Positions 36,846 to 50,280 of a DNA stretch of 64,000 bases are shown in pieces. The first letter of the stretch is position 1, and the number at the start of each line of letters is the position of its first letter. This DNA comes from Siderastrea radians (taxonomy: Eukaryota; Cnidaria; Anthozoa; Scleractinia; Rhizangiidae). The notes under the pieces were generated by a model that was given only the letters and a program-made list of their open reading frames with translations, had not been told where the DNA came from and did not search any database. Both the position numbers and the translations under genes were made by a program. The stretch is taken from NCBI GenBank assembly GCA_964017195.1, contig OZ024895.1, positions 26,081,875 through 26,145,874 on the forward strand, read 5' to 3'.

Positions 36846-39800
36846 TTTTGCACTGGGCGCACCACTTTTTATCGTTTTCAGCAATGTGCGCGAGTTTGTG
36901 CAAAACAGGATTTTAAGCAAGAGATCAGCATGTCTTGTGATTTTCGCACAGGGCGCACCACTTTTTAGCCCTTTCCAGCAAAGCACACGAGTTTGTACAA
37001 AACAGCGTTTTTAGCCCAAGATTAGCACGTTTTGTCATTTTGGCACTGAGTGCAATACGTTTTAGCTTTTTTCAGCAAAGTGCACGAGTTTGTACAAAAC
37101 AGCGTTTTCAACCCAGATCAGCATGTTTTCTCATTTTTCCTCTGGGCACTCCTATTCTTAACGTTTTCAGCAAAGTGGATGAGTTTAGACAAAACAGCGT
37201 TTTCAGCCCGAGATGAGCACGCTTTTGTCTCTTTCGCATTGGGACCACCAATTATTAGCGCTTTTTAAAAAAGTGCACGAATTTGTACAAAACAGCGCTT
37301 ATAGCCCAAGAATAGCACGTTTTGTCATTTTCGCACTGGGTGCAACTCGTTTTAGCTTTTTTCAGCAAAGTACATGAGTTTGTACAAATCAGCGTTTTCA
37401 GCCGGAGATCAGCACGTACTGTCATTTTTGTACTGGGTGGACCACTTTTTAACTCTTTTTAGCAAAGTGCACGAGTTTGTTCAAAGAGCAAAACAGTGTC
37501 ATTAGCCCGAGATCACCACGTTTTATCATTTTCGCACTGTGCACACCACTTTTTAACTCACTTCAGCAAAGTGCATGAGTTTGTACAAAAAAGCGTTTTC
37601 AGCCCTAGATGAGCACGTTTTAACATTTTCGCACTGTGCGGACCACTTTTTAACTCTTTTCAGCAAATTGCACGAGTTTGTCCAAAGAGCAAAACAGCGT
37701 TATTAGCCCGACATCAGCACGTTTTATCATTTTCGCACTGTGCACACCACTTGTTAGCAATTTTCAGCAAAGTGCACGAGTTTGTCCGAAACAGCGTTTT
37801 CAGACCTAGATCAGCATGTTTTGTCATTTTCACTCTGGGCACACCACTTCTTATCGTTTTCAGCAAAGGGCATGAGTTTGTCCAAAACAGCGTTTTTAGC
37901 CCGAGATCAGCACGTTTTAACAATTTCGCACCGTGCTGACCACTTTTTAGCAATTTTCAGCAAAGGGCATCAGATTGTTCAAAACAGCGTTTTCTGCCCA
38001 AGATCAGCACCTTTCCTCAGTTTCGCACGGGGTGCACCACTTTTTAGCGCTTTCCAGCAAAGCACACGAGTTTGTACAAAACAGCGTTTTTAGCCCAAGA
38101 TTAGCACGTTTTGTCATTTTGGCACTGAGTGCAATACGTTTTAGCTTTTTTCAGCAAAATGCACGAGTTTTTACAAAACAGCGTTTTCAGCTCTAGATCA
38201 GCATGTTTTGTCATTTTCGCTCTGGGCACTCCTATTCTTAACGTTTTCAGCAAAGTGGATGAGTTTCCACAAAATAGGGTTTTCAACCCGAGATGAGCAC
38301 GCTTTTGTCTCTTTCGCATTGGGACCACCACTTATTAGCGCTTTTTAAAAAAGCGCACGAGTTTGTACAAAACAGCGTTTTTAGCCCAAGATTAGCACGG
38401 TTTGTCATTTTGGCACTGAGTGCAACTCGTTTTAGCTTTTTTAAGCAAAGTGCATGAGTTTGTACAAATCAGCGTTTTCACCCGGAGATCAGCAGGTACT
38501 GTCATTTTTGTACTGGGTGCACCATTTTTAACTGTTTTTAGCAAAGTGCACGAGTTTGTTCAAAGAGCAAAACAGTGTCATTAGCCCGAGATCACCAGCT
38601 TTTATCATTTTCGCACTGTGCAGACCACTTATTAGCAGTTTTCATCAAAGTGCACGAGTTTGTACAAAAAAGCGTTTTCTGCCCTAGAGCAGCATCGTTT
38701 GCAATTTTCACTCTGGACACACCACTTCTTAGCGTTTTCAGCAAAGTGCATGAGTTTTGCACTGGGCGCACCACTTTTTATCGTTTTCAGCAATGTGCGC
38801 GAGTTTGTGCAAAACAGGATTTTAAGCAAGAGATCAGCATGTCTTGTGATTTTCGCACAGGGCGCACCACTTTTTAGCCCTTTCCAGCAAAGCACACGAG
38901 TTTGTACAAAACAGCGTTTTTAGCCCAAGATTAGCACGTTTTGTCATTTTGGCACTGAGTGCAATACGTTTTAGCTTTTTTCAGCAAAGTGCACGAGTTT
39001 GTACAAAACAGCGTTTTCAACCCAGATCAGCATGTTTTCTCATTTTTCCTCTGGGCACTCCTATTCTTAACGTTTTCAGCAAAGTGGATGAGTTTAGACA
39101 AAACAGCGTTTTCAGCCCGAGATGAGCACGCTTTTGTCTCTTTCGCATTGGGACCACCAATTATTAGCGCTTTTTAAAAAAGTGCACGAATTTGTACAAA
39201 ACAGCGCTTATAGCCCAAGAATAGCACGTTTTGTCATTTTCGCACTGGGTGCAACTCGTTTTAGCTTTTTTCAGCAAAGTACATGAGTTTGTACAAATCA
39301 GCGTTTTCAGCCGGAGATCAGCACGTACTGTCATTTTTGTACTGGGTGGACCACTTTTTAACTCTTTTTAGCAAAGTGCACGAGTTTGTTCAAAGAGCAA
39401 AACAGTGTCATTAGCCCGAGATCACCACGTTTTATCATTTTCGCACTGTGCACACCACTTTTTAACTCACTTCAGCAAAGTGCATGAGTTTGTACAAAAA
39501 AGCGTTTTCAGCCCTAGATGAGCACGTTTTAACATTTTCGCACTGTGCGGACCACTTTTTAACTCTTTTCAGCAAATTGCACGAGTTTGTCCAAAGAGCA
39601 AAACAGCGTTATTAGCCCGACATCAGCACGTTTTATCATTTTCGCACTGTGCACACCACTTGTTAGCAATTTTCAGCAAAGTGCACGAGTTTGTCCGAAA
39701 CAGCGTTTTCAGACCTAGATCAGCATGTTTTGTCATTTTCACTCTGGGCACACCACTTCTTATCGTTTTCAGCAAAGGGCATGAGTTTGTCCAAAACAGC

Positions 39801-42800
39801 GTTTTTAGCCCGAGATCAGCACGTTTTAACAATTTCGCACCGTGCTGACCACTTTTTAGCAATTTTCAGCAAAGGGCATCAGATTGTTCAAAACAGCGTT
39901 TTCTGCCCAAGATCAGCACCTTTCCTCAGTTTCGCACGGGGTGCACCACTTTTTAGCGCTTTCCAGCAAAGCACACGAGTTTGTACAAAACAGCGTTTTT
40001 AGCCCAAGATTAGCACGTTTTGTCATTTTGGCACTGAGTGCAATACGTTTTAGCTTTTTTCAGCAAAATGCACGAGTTTTTACAAAACAGCGTTTTCAGC
40101 TCTAGATCAGCATGTTTTGTCATTTTCGCTCTGGGCACTCCTATTCTTAACGTTTTCAGCAAAGTGGATGAGTTTCCACAAAATAGGGTTTTCAACCCGA
40201 GATGAGCACGCTTTTGTCTCTTTCGCATTGGGACCACCACTTATTAGCGCTTTTTAAAAAAGCGCACGAGTTTGTACAAAACAGCGTTTTTAGCCCAAGA
40301 TTAGCACGGTTTGTCATTTTGGCACTGAGTGCAATACGTTTTAGCTTTTTTCAGCAAAATGCACGAGTTTTTACAAAACAGCGTTTTCAGCTCTAGATCA
40401 GCATGTTTTGTCATTTTCGCTCTGGGCACTCCTATTCTTAACGTTTTCAGCAAAGTGGATGAGTTTCCACAAAATAGGGTTTTCAACCCGAGATGAGCAC
40501 GCTTTTGTCTCTTTCGCATTGGGACCACCACTTTTTAGCGCTTTCCAGCAAAGCACACGAGTTTGTACAAAACAGCGTTTTTAGCCCAAGATTAGCACGT
40601 TTTGTCATTTTGGCACTGAGTGCAATACGTTTTAGCTTTTTTCAGCAAAATGCACGAGTTTTTACAAAACAGCGTTTTCAGCTCTAGATCAGCATGTTTT
40701 GTCATTTTCGCTCTGGGCACTCCTATTCTTAACGTTTTCAGCAAAGTGGATGAGTTTCCACAAAATAGGGTTTTCAACCCGAGATGAGCACGCTTTTGTC
40801 TCTTTCGCATTGGGACCACCACTTATTAGCGCTTTTTAAAAAAGCGCACGAGTTTGTACAAAACAGCGTTTTTAGCCCAAGATTAGCACGGTTTGTCATT
40901 TTGGCACTGAGTGCAACTCGTTTTAGCTTTTTTAAGCAAAGTGCATGAGTTTGTACAAATCAGCGTTTTCACCCGGAGATCAGCAGGTACTGTCATTTTT
41001 GTACTGGGTGCACCATTTTTAACTGTTTTTAGCAAAGTGCACGAGTTTGTTCAAAGAGCAAAACAGTGTCATTAGCCCGAGATCACCAGCTTTTATCATT
41101 TTCGCACTGTGCAGACCACTTATTAGCAGTTTTCATCAAAGTGCACGAGTTTGTACAAAAAAGCGTTTTCTGCCCTAGAGCAGCATCGTTTGCAATTTTC
41201 ACTCTGGACACACCACTTCTTAGCGTTTTCAGCAAAGTGCATGAGTTTTGCACTGGGCGCACCACTTTTTATCGTTTTCAGCAATGTGCGCGAGTTTGTG
41301 CAAAACAGGATTTTAAGCAAGAGATCAGCATGTCTTGTGATTTTCGCACAGGGCGCACCACTTTTTAGCCCTTTCCAGCAAAGCACACGAGTTTGTACAA
41401 AACAGCGTTTTTAGCCCAAGATTAGCACGTTTTGTCATTTTGGCACTGAGTGCAATACGTTTTAGCTTTTTTCAGCAAAGTGCACGAGTTTGTACAAAAC
41501 AGCGTTTTCAACCCAGATCAGCATGTTTTCTCATTTTTCCTCTGGGCACTCCTATTCTTAACGTTTTCAGCAAAGTGGATGAGTTTAGACAAAACAGCGT
41601 TTTCAGCCCGAGATGAGCACGCTTTTGTCTCTTTCGCATTGGGACCACCAATTATTAGCGCTTTTTAAAAAAGTGCACGAATTTGTACAAAACAGCGCTT
41701 ATAGCCCAAGAATAGCACGTTTTGTCATTTTCGCACTGGGTGCAACTCGTTTTAGCTTTTTTCAGCAAAGTACATGAGTTTGTACAAATCAGCGTTTTCA
41801 GCCGGAGATCAGCACGTACTGTCATTTTTGTACTGGGTGGACCACTTTTTAACTCTTTTTAGCAAAGTGCACGAGTTTGTTCAAAGAGCAAAACAGTGTC
41901 ATTAGCCCGAGATCACCACGTTTTATCATTTTCGCACTGTGCACACCACTTTTTAACTCACTTCAGCAAAGTGCATGAGTTTGTACAAAAAAGCGTTTTC
42001 AGCCCTAGATGAGCACGTTTTAACATTTTCGCACTGTGCGGACCACTTTTTAACTCTTTTCAGCAAATTGCACGAGTTTGTCCAAAGAGCAAAACAGCGT
42101 TATTAGCCCGACATCAGCACGTTTTATCATTTTCGCACTGTGCACACCACTTGTTAGCAATTTTCAGCAAAGTGCACGAGTTTGTCCGAAACAGCGTTTT
42201 CAGACCTAGATCAGCATGTTTTGTCATTTTCACTCTGGGCACACCACTTCTTATCGTTTTCAGCAAAGGGCATGAGTTTGTCCAAAACAGCGTTTTTAGC
42301 CCGAGATCAGCACGTTTTAACAATTTCGCACCGTGCTGACCACTTTTTAGCAATTTTCAGCAAAGGGCATCAGATTGTTCAAAACAGCGTTTTCTGCCCA
42401 AGATCAGCACCTTTCCTCAGTTTCGCACTGGGTGCACCACTTTTTAGCGCTTTCCAGCAAAGCACACGAGTTTGTACAAAACAGCGTTTTTAGCCCAAGA
42501 TTAGCACGTTTTGTCATTTTGGCACTGAGTGCAATACGTTTTAGCTTTTTTCAGCAAAATGCACGAGTTTTTACAAAACAGCGTTTTCAGCTCTAGATCA
42601 GCATGTTTTGTCATTTTCGCTCTGGGCACTCCTATTCTTAACGTTTTCAGCAAAGTGGATGAGTTTCCACAAAATAGGGTTTTCAACCCGAGATGAGCAC
42701 GCTTTTGTCTCTTTCGCATTGGGACCACCACTTATTAGCGCTTTTTAAAAAAGCGCACGAGTTTGTACAAAACAGCGTTTTTAGCCCAAGATTAGCACGG

Positions 42801-45063
42801 TTTGTCATTTTGGCACTGAGTGCAACTCGTTTTAGCTTTTTTAAGCAAAGTGCATGAGTTTGTACAAATCAGCGTTTTCACCCGGAGATCAGCAGGTACT
42901 GTCATTTTTGTACTGGGTGCACCATTTTTAACTGTTTTTAGCAAAGTGCACGAGTTTGTTCAAAGAGCAAAACAGTGTCATTAGCCCGAGATCACCAGCT
43001 TTTATCATTTTCGCACTGTGCAGACCACTTATTAGCAGTTTTCATCAAAGTGCACGAGTTTGTACAAAAAAGCGTTTTCTGCCCTAGAGCAGCATCGTTT
43101 GCAATTTTCACTCTGGACACACCACTTCTTAGCGTTTTCAGCAAAGTGCATGAGTTTTGCACTGGGCGCACCACTTTTTATCGTTTTCAGCAATGTGCGC
43201 GAGTTTGTGCAAAACAGGATTTTAAGCAAGAGATCAGCATGTCTTGTGATTTTCGCACAGGGCGCACCACTTTTTAGCCCTTTCCAGCAAAGCACACGAG
43301 TTTGTACAAAACAGCGTTTTTAGCCCAAGATTAGCACGTTTTGTCATTTTGGCACTGAGTGCAATACGTTTTAGCTTTTTTCAGCAAAGTGCACGAGTTT
43401 GTACAAAACAGCGTTTTCAACCCAGATCAGCATGTTTTCTCATTTTTCCTCTGGGCACTCCTATTCTTAACGTTTTCAGCAAAGTGGATGAGTTTAGACA
43501 AAACAGCGTTTTCAGCCCGAGATGAGCACGCTTTTGTCTCTTTCGCATTGGGACCACCAATTATTAGCGCTTTTTAAAAAAGTGCACGAATTTGTACAAA
43601 ACAGCGCTTATAGCCCAAGAATAGCACGTTTTGTCATTTTCGCACTGGGTGCAACTCGTTTTAGCTTTTTTCAGCAAAGTACATGAGTTTGTACAAATCA
43701 GCGTTTTCAGCCGGAGATCAGCACGTACTGTCATTTTTGTACTGGGTGGACCACTTTTTAACTCTTTTTAGCAAAGTGCACGAGTTTGTTCAAAGAGCAA
43801 AACAGTGTCATTAGCCCGAGATCACCACGTTTTATCATTTTCGCACTGTGCACACCACTTTTTAACTCACTTCAGCAAAGTGCATGAGTTTGTACAAAAA
43901 AGCGTTTTCAGCCCTAGATGAGCACGTTTTAACATTTTCGCACTGTGCGGACCACTTTTTAACTCTTTTCAGCAAATTGCACGAGTTTGTCCAAAGAGCA
44001 AAACAGCGTTATTAGCCCGACATCAGCACGTTTTATCATTTTCGCACTGTGCACACCACTTGTTAGCAATTTTCAGCAAAGTGCACGAGTTTGTCCGAAA
44101 CAGCGTTTTCAGACCTAGATCAGCATGTTTTGTCATTTTCACTCTGGGCACACCACTTCTTATCGTTTTCAGCAAAGGGCATGAGTTTGTCCAAAACAGC
44201 GTTTTTAGCCCGAGATCAGCACGTTTTAACAATTTCGCACCGTGCTGACCACTTTTTAGCAATTTTCAGCAAAGGGCATCAGATTGTTCAAAACAGCGTT
44301 TTCTGCCCAAGATCAGCACCTTTCCTCAGTTTCGCACGGGGTGCACCACTTTTTAGCGCTTTCCAGCAAAGCACACGAGTTTGTACAAAACAGCGTTTTT
44401 AGCCCAAGATTAGCACGTTTTGTCATTTTGGCACTGAGTGCAATACGTTTTAGCTTTTTTCAGCAAAATGCACGAGTTTTTACAAAACAGCGTTTTCAGC
44501 TCTAGATCAGCATGTTTTGTCATTTTCGCTCTGGGCACTCCTATTCTTAACGTTTTCAGCAAAGTGGATGAGTTTCCACAAAATAGGGTTTTCAACCCGA
44601 GATGAGCACGCTTTTGTCTCTTTCGCATTGGGACCACCACTTATTAGCGCTTTTTAAAAAAGCGCACGAGTTTGTACAAAACAGCGTTTTTAGCCCAAGA
44701 TTAGCACGGTTTGTCATTTTGGCACTGAGTGCAACTCGTTTTAGCTTTTTTAAGCAAAGTGCATGAGTTTGTACAAATCAGCGTTTTCACCCGGAGATCA
44801 GCAGGTACTGTCATTTTTGTACTGGGTGCACCATTTTTAACTGTTTTTAGCAAAGTGCACGAGTTTGTTCAAAGAGCAAAACAGTGTCATTAGCCCGAGA
44901 TCACCAGCTTTTATCATTTTCGCACTGTGCAGACCACTTATTAGCAGTTTTCATCAAAGTGCACGAGTTTGTACAAAAAAGCGTTTTCTGCCCTAGAGCA
45001 GCATCGTTTGCAATTTTCACTCTGGACACACCACTTCTTAGCGTTTTCAGCAAAGTGCATGAG
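36846..45063. repeat. Satellite higher-order array: four near-identical 1,909-bp units
   Basis: Units start at 'ttttgcactgggcgcacc' at 36,846, 38,755, 41,246 and 43,155. The array ends at 45,063. Three units are exactly 1,909 bp. The second is 2,491 bp, which is 1,909 plus 582 (six monomers). Where one unit meets the next, the sequence reads 'gcatgagttttgcactggg', a hybrid monomer missing its middle, which is why the unit is not a whole number of 97-bp monomers. The visible differences between units are few (for example 'gcacggggtgc' in three units and 'gcactgggtgc' in the third, near 42,425). Very recent amplification is implied, unless this is an assembly artefact. Confidence 0.9.
40010..40882. 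repeat. Triplicated 291-bp satellite trimer
   Basis: The three-monomer block that starts 'ttagcacg.tttgtcattttgg' occurs at 40,010, 40,301 and 40,592 with almost no change. It occurs once in each of the other 1,909-bp units. The same trimer is duplicated at 27,821/28,112, 31,965/32,256 and 46,360/46,651. 291 bp is three monomers and also a multiple of three, so a 97-codon periodic frame stays open across it by chance. Confidence 0.8.
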
Positions 45064-48000
45064 TTTGTACAAAACAGCTTTTTCAGCCGGAGATGAGCAG
45101 GTTTTAACATTTTCGCACTAAGCAGACCACTTTTTAGCAATTTTCAGCAAAGGGCATCAATTTGTCCAAAACAGCGTTTTAAGGCCCGAGATCACCACGA
45201 TTCCTCATTTTCGCACTGGTTGCACCACGTTTAAGCGATTTTTAGTAAGTTCACGAGTTTGTACAAACCAGCGTTTTTAGCCCAAGATCAGCACGTTTTG
45301 TTATATTTGCACTGGGTGCAACACCTTTAAGCTTTTTTCAGCAACGTGCACGAGTTTGTACAAAACAGTGTTTTCAGACCAAGATCAGCAGGTACTGTCA
45401 TTTTTCCACTGGGTCCACCACTTTTTAACTCTTTTCAGCAAAGTGCATGAGTTTGTACAAAACAGCTTTTTCAGCCGGAGATGAGCAGGTTTTAACATTT
45501 TCGCACTAAGCAGACCACTTTTTAGCAATTTTCAGCAAAGGGCATCAGTTTGTCCAAAACAGCGTTTAAAGCCCCAGATCAGCACGTTTCCTCATTTTCG
45601 CACTGGTCGCACCACTTTTAAGCGATTTTTAGTAAGTTCACGAGTTTGTACAAAACAGCGCTTTTAGCCCACGATCAGCACGTTTTGTTATATTTGCACA
45701 GGGTGCAACACCTTTTAGCTTTTTTCAGCAAAGTGTACAAGTTTGTACAAAACAGTGTTTTCAGCCCAAGATCAGCAGGTACTGTCATTTTTCCACTGGG
45801 TCCGCCACTTTTTAACTCTTTTCAGCAAATTGCACGAGTTTGTCCAAAGAGCAAAACAGCGTTATTTTCCCGAGATCAGCACGTTTTATCATTTTCGCAC
45901 TGTGCACACCACTTGTTAGCAATTTTCAGCAAAGTGCACGAGTTTGTCCGAAACAGCGTTTTCAGACCTAGATCAGCATGTTTTGTCATTTTCACTCTGG
46001 GCACACCACTTCTTATCGTTTTCAGCAAAGGGCATGAGTTTCTCCAAAACAGCGTTTTTAGCCCGAGATCAGCACGTTTTAACATTTTCGCACCGTGCTG
46101 ACCACGTTTTAGCAATTTTCAGCAAAGGGCATCAGATTGTTCAAAACAGCGTTTTCTGCCCAAGATCAGCATGTTTTGTCATTTTCGCTCTGGGCACTCC
46201 TATTCTTAACGTTTTCAGCAAAGTGGATGAGTTTCCACAAAATAGGGTTTTCAACCCGAGATGAGCACGCTTTTGTCTCTTTCGCATTGGGCCCACCACT
46301 TATTAGCGCTTTTTAAAAAAGCGCACGAGTTTGTACAAAACAGCGTTTTTAGCCCAAGATTAGCACGTTTTGTCATTTTGGCACTGAGTGCAATACGTTT
46401 TAGCTTTTTTCAGCAAAGTGCACGAGTTTGTACAAAACAGCATTTTCTGCCCTAGATCAGCATGTTTTGTCATTTTCGCTCTGGGCACTCCTATTCTTAA
46501 CGTTTTCAGCAAAGTGGATGAGTTTCCACAAAATAGGGTTTTCAACCCGAGATGAGCACGCTTTTGTCTCTTTCGCATTGGGCCCACCACTTATTAGCGC
46601 TTTTTAAAAAAGCGCACGAGTTTGTACAAAACAGCGTTTTTAGCCCAAGATTAGCACGTTTTGTCATTTTGGCACTGAGTGCAATACGTTTTAGCTTTTT
46701 TCAGCAAAGTGCACGAGTTTGTACAAAACAGCATTTTCAGCCCTAGATCAGCATGTTTTGTCATTTTCGCTCTGGGCACTCCTATTCTTAACGTTTTCAG
46801 CAAAGTGGATGAGTTTCCACAAAATAGGGTTTTCAACCCAAGATGAGCACGCTTTTGTGTCTTTCGCATTGGGCTCACCAATTATTAGCGCTTTTTAAAA
46901 AAGCGCACGAATTTGTACAAAACAGCGTTGTTAGCCCGAGATCAGCACGTCTTAACATTTTCGCACTGGGCGCACCAATTTTTAGCGATTTTCAGCAAAG
47001 GGCATCGGTTTGTCCAGAACAGCGTTTTCAGCCTCAGATCAGCACGATTCCTCATTTGCGCACCGGGTGCACCAATTATAAGCACTTTTCAGTAAGTGCA
47101 CGCGTTTGTACAAAACCGCGTTTTCAGCCCATGAGCAGCATGTCATTTTCGCACTGGGTGCAACACTTCTTAGCTTTTTTCACCAACGTGCACGAGTTTG
47201 TATAAAACAGCGTTTTCAGAACTAGATGAGCATGTTTTGTCATTTTTGCACTGGGCGCACCACTTTTTATCGTTTTCAGCAATGTGCACGAGTTTGTGCA
47301 AAACATGATTTTAAGCAAGAGATCAGCATGTCTTGTGATTTTCGCACAGGGCGCACCACTTTTTAGCGCTTTCCAGCAAAGCACACGAGTTTGTACAAAA
47401 CAGCGTTTTTAGCCCAAGATTAGAAATTTTTGTCATTTTGGCACTGAGTGCAATACGTTTTAGCTTTTTTCAGCAAAGTGCACGAGTTTGTACAAAACAG
47501 CGTTTTCAGCCCTAGATCAGCATGTTTTGTCATTTTTCCTCTGGGCACTCCTATTCTTAACGTTTTCAGCAAAGTGGATGAGTTTCCACAAAATAGGGTT
47601 TTCAACCCGAGATGAGCACGCTTTTGTCTCTTTCGCATTGGGCTCACCACTTATTAGCGCTTTTTAAAAAAAGCGCACGAGTTTGTACAAAACAGCGTTT
47701 TTAGCCCAAGATTAGCACGTTTTGTCATTTTCGCACTGGGTGCAACTCGTTTTAGCTTTTTTCAGCAAAGTACATAAGTTTGTACAAATCAGCGTTTTCA
47801 GCCGGAGATCAGCACGTACTGTCATTTTTGTACTGGGTGGACCACTTTTTAACTCTTTTTAGCAAAGTGCACGAGTTTGTTCAAGGAGCAAAACAGTGTC
47901 ATTAGCCCGAGATCACCACGTTTTATCATTTTCGCACTGTGCACACCACTTATTAGCGATTTTTATCAAAGTGCACGAGTTAGTACAAAAAAGCGTTTTC

Positions 48001-50280
48001 AGCCCTAGATCAGCATCTTTTGCAATTTTCACTCTGGACACACCACTTCTTAGCGTTTTCAGCAAAGTGCATGAGTTTGTACAAAACAGCGTTTTTAGCC
48101 CACGATCAGCACGGTTTGTTATATTTGCACTGGGTGCAACACCTTTTAGCTTTTTTCAGCAACGTGCACGAGTTTGTACAAAACAGTGTTTTCAGACCGA
48201 GATCAGCAGGTACTGTCATTTTTGCACTGGGTCCACCACTTTTTAACTCTCTTCAGCAAAGTGCATGAGTTTGTACAAAAAAGCGTTTTCAGCCCTAGAT
48301 CAGCACGTTTTAACATTTTCGCACTGTGCGGACCACCTTTTAACTCTTTTCAGCAAATTGCACGAGTTTGTCCAAAGAGCAAAACAGCGTTATTAGCCCG
48401 AGATCAGCACGTTTGATAGCTTACGCACTGTGCACACCACTTATTAGCGATTTTCAGCAAAATGCTCGAGTTTGAACAAAACGCGTTTTCAGACCTAGAT
48501 CAGTAGGTTTTGTCATTTTCATTCTGGGCACACCACGTCTTATCGTTTTCAGCAAAGGGCATGGGTTTGTTCAAAACAGCGTTTTTAGCCCGAGATCAGC
48601 ACATTTTAACAACTTCGCACTGTGCTGACCACTTTTTAGCGATTTTCAGCAAAGAGCATCAGTTTGTTCAAAACAGCGTTTTCTGCCCGAGATCAGCACG
48701 TTTCCTCATTTTAGCACTGGGCCCACCACTTTAAAGCAATTTTAACCAAAGTGCACGAGTTTGTTCAAAACAGCGTTTTCAGCCGGAGATCAGCACGTTT
48801 TAACATTTTCGCACTAGGTGCACCACTTTTTAGCGATTTTAAGCAAAGTGCACGAGTTTGTTCAAAACAGCGTTTTCAGCCGGAGAGCAGCACGTTTTAA
48901 CATTTTCGCCCTAGGCCCACCACTTTTTAGCGATTTTCAGCAAAGGGCATCAGTTTGTTCAAAACAGCGTTTTCTGCCCGAGATTAGCACGTTTCCTCAT
49001 TATAGCACTGGGCGCCCCACTTTAAAGCTCTTTTAAGCAAAGTGCACGAGTTTGTTTAAAACAGCGTTTTCAGCCGGAGATCTGCACGTTTTAACATTTT
49101 CGCACTAGGCGCACCACTTTTTAGCGATTTTCAGCAAAGGGCATCAGTTTGTTCAAAACAGCGTTTTCAGCCCGAGATCAGTACGTACTGCCACTTTTGC
49201 ACTCGGTGCACCACTTTTGAACTCTTTTCAGCAAAGTGCACGAGTTTGTCATTAAAGCAAAACAGCGTTATTAGCCGAGATCAGCCCGTTTTAACATTTT
49301 CGCACTAGGCGGAAAACTTTTTAACGATTTTCAGCAAAGGGTATCAGTTTGTTCAAACCAGCATTATCAGCCTGAGATCAGCACGTTTCCTCATTTGCGC
49401 ACTGGGTCCACCACTTTTAAGCTATTTTCAACAAAGTGCTCGAGTTTGTACAAAACAGCGTTTTCAGCCCAAGATCAGCTCGTTTTGTCATTTTCGCACT
49501 GGGCGTCCACTTTTGACACTTTTAAGCAAAACGCACCAGTTTGTACACAGCAGTATTTTCAGCCCGAGATAAGAACGTTTTGTCATTTTCTCGCTTCGCT
49601 TGCTACTTTTTAGCCATTTTCAGCAAAGTGCACGAGTTTGTGCAAAACAATGTTTTCAGCCAAACATCAGCAGGTTTCGTCATTTTCGCAGTGGCCACAC
49701 CAGATTTTAGCGACTTCAAGCAAAGTACACGAGTTTGTGCGCATCACTTTTTTTGCAGTTTTAAGCGAAGTGCACGAGTTTGTACAAAAAAGGGTTTTCA
49801 GCCCAAACGTTTTAGGTTTTTTCAGCAAAGTGCAGGAGTTTGTACAAAACAGCGATTTAATAACGCCATCACCATGTTTTCTCATTTTCGCCCTGCGTGC
49901 ACCTCTTTTTAGCGACTTTCAGCAAAGTGCATGAGGTTGTACAAAACAGCGTATTCAGCCTAAAATGAGTACGTTTTGTCATTTTCGCACTGCTCGCACC
50001 ATTCTTTAGCTATTTTCAGCAAAGTGCGCGAGTTTGTACAAAACAACGTTTTCAGAACGACATCAGCATGTTTTGTCATTTTCGCACTGGGCGCACCGAG
50101 GGCAGAGACCGAGGAAACCTTTGCAAGATCTGAGTAGTTTCATAAGCGTTTCATAAAAGATTGAGAGGGCAAGAATTAGACGAGGAGTGGCAAGCGGAGG
50201 GCCTCTGGTTTCGTAGTCATCTCAAGTTGGACGTAGACCAAGAGAACGCCCCTCTGTTTGTCAGATTTTACTGAAGCGTG

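Larger units (their letters stand above)
24863..50098. repeat. 97-bp satellite DNA, about 260 tandem monomers over 25.2 kb
   Basis: An unbroken array. Each monomer has the landmarks 'aaaacagcgttttcagccc', 'agatcagcacg', 'tcattttcgcactggg', 'ccactttttagc', 'ttttcagcaaagtgcacgag' and 'tttgtac'. A complete count of the monomer near 24,950 gives 97 bp. The junction between monomers contains the palindrome TTTGTACAAA. Variant monomers carry a small insertion ('ccaaagagcaaaacagcg') or drop a few bases. Because 97 is not a multiple of three, each open frame changes register every monomer. The many repeated open frames on both strands are by-products. Monomers toward the outer parts (about 26.6-27 kb and 48.4-50.1 kb) look more divergent than the interior. 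I see no transposon terminus or gene inside. Confidence 0.95.

Noticed and set aside
24863..50098. Dozens of 60-151-codon open frames, repeated in the satellite on both strands
   Set aside because: They follow the 97-bp period with a frame change every monomer, exist in several frames on both strands, have no conserved start context, and are explained by a stop-poor monomer.
24863..50098. CRISPR-like regular spacing
   Set aside because: The whole monomer is conserved. There are no unique spacers, no cas genes and the repeat is eukaryotic satellite.
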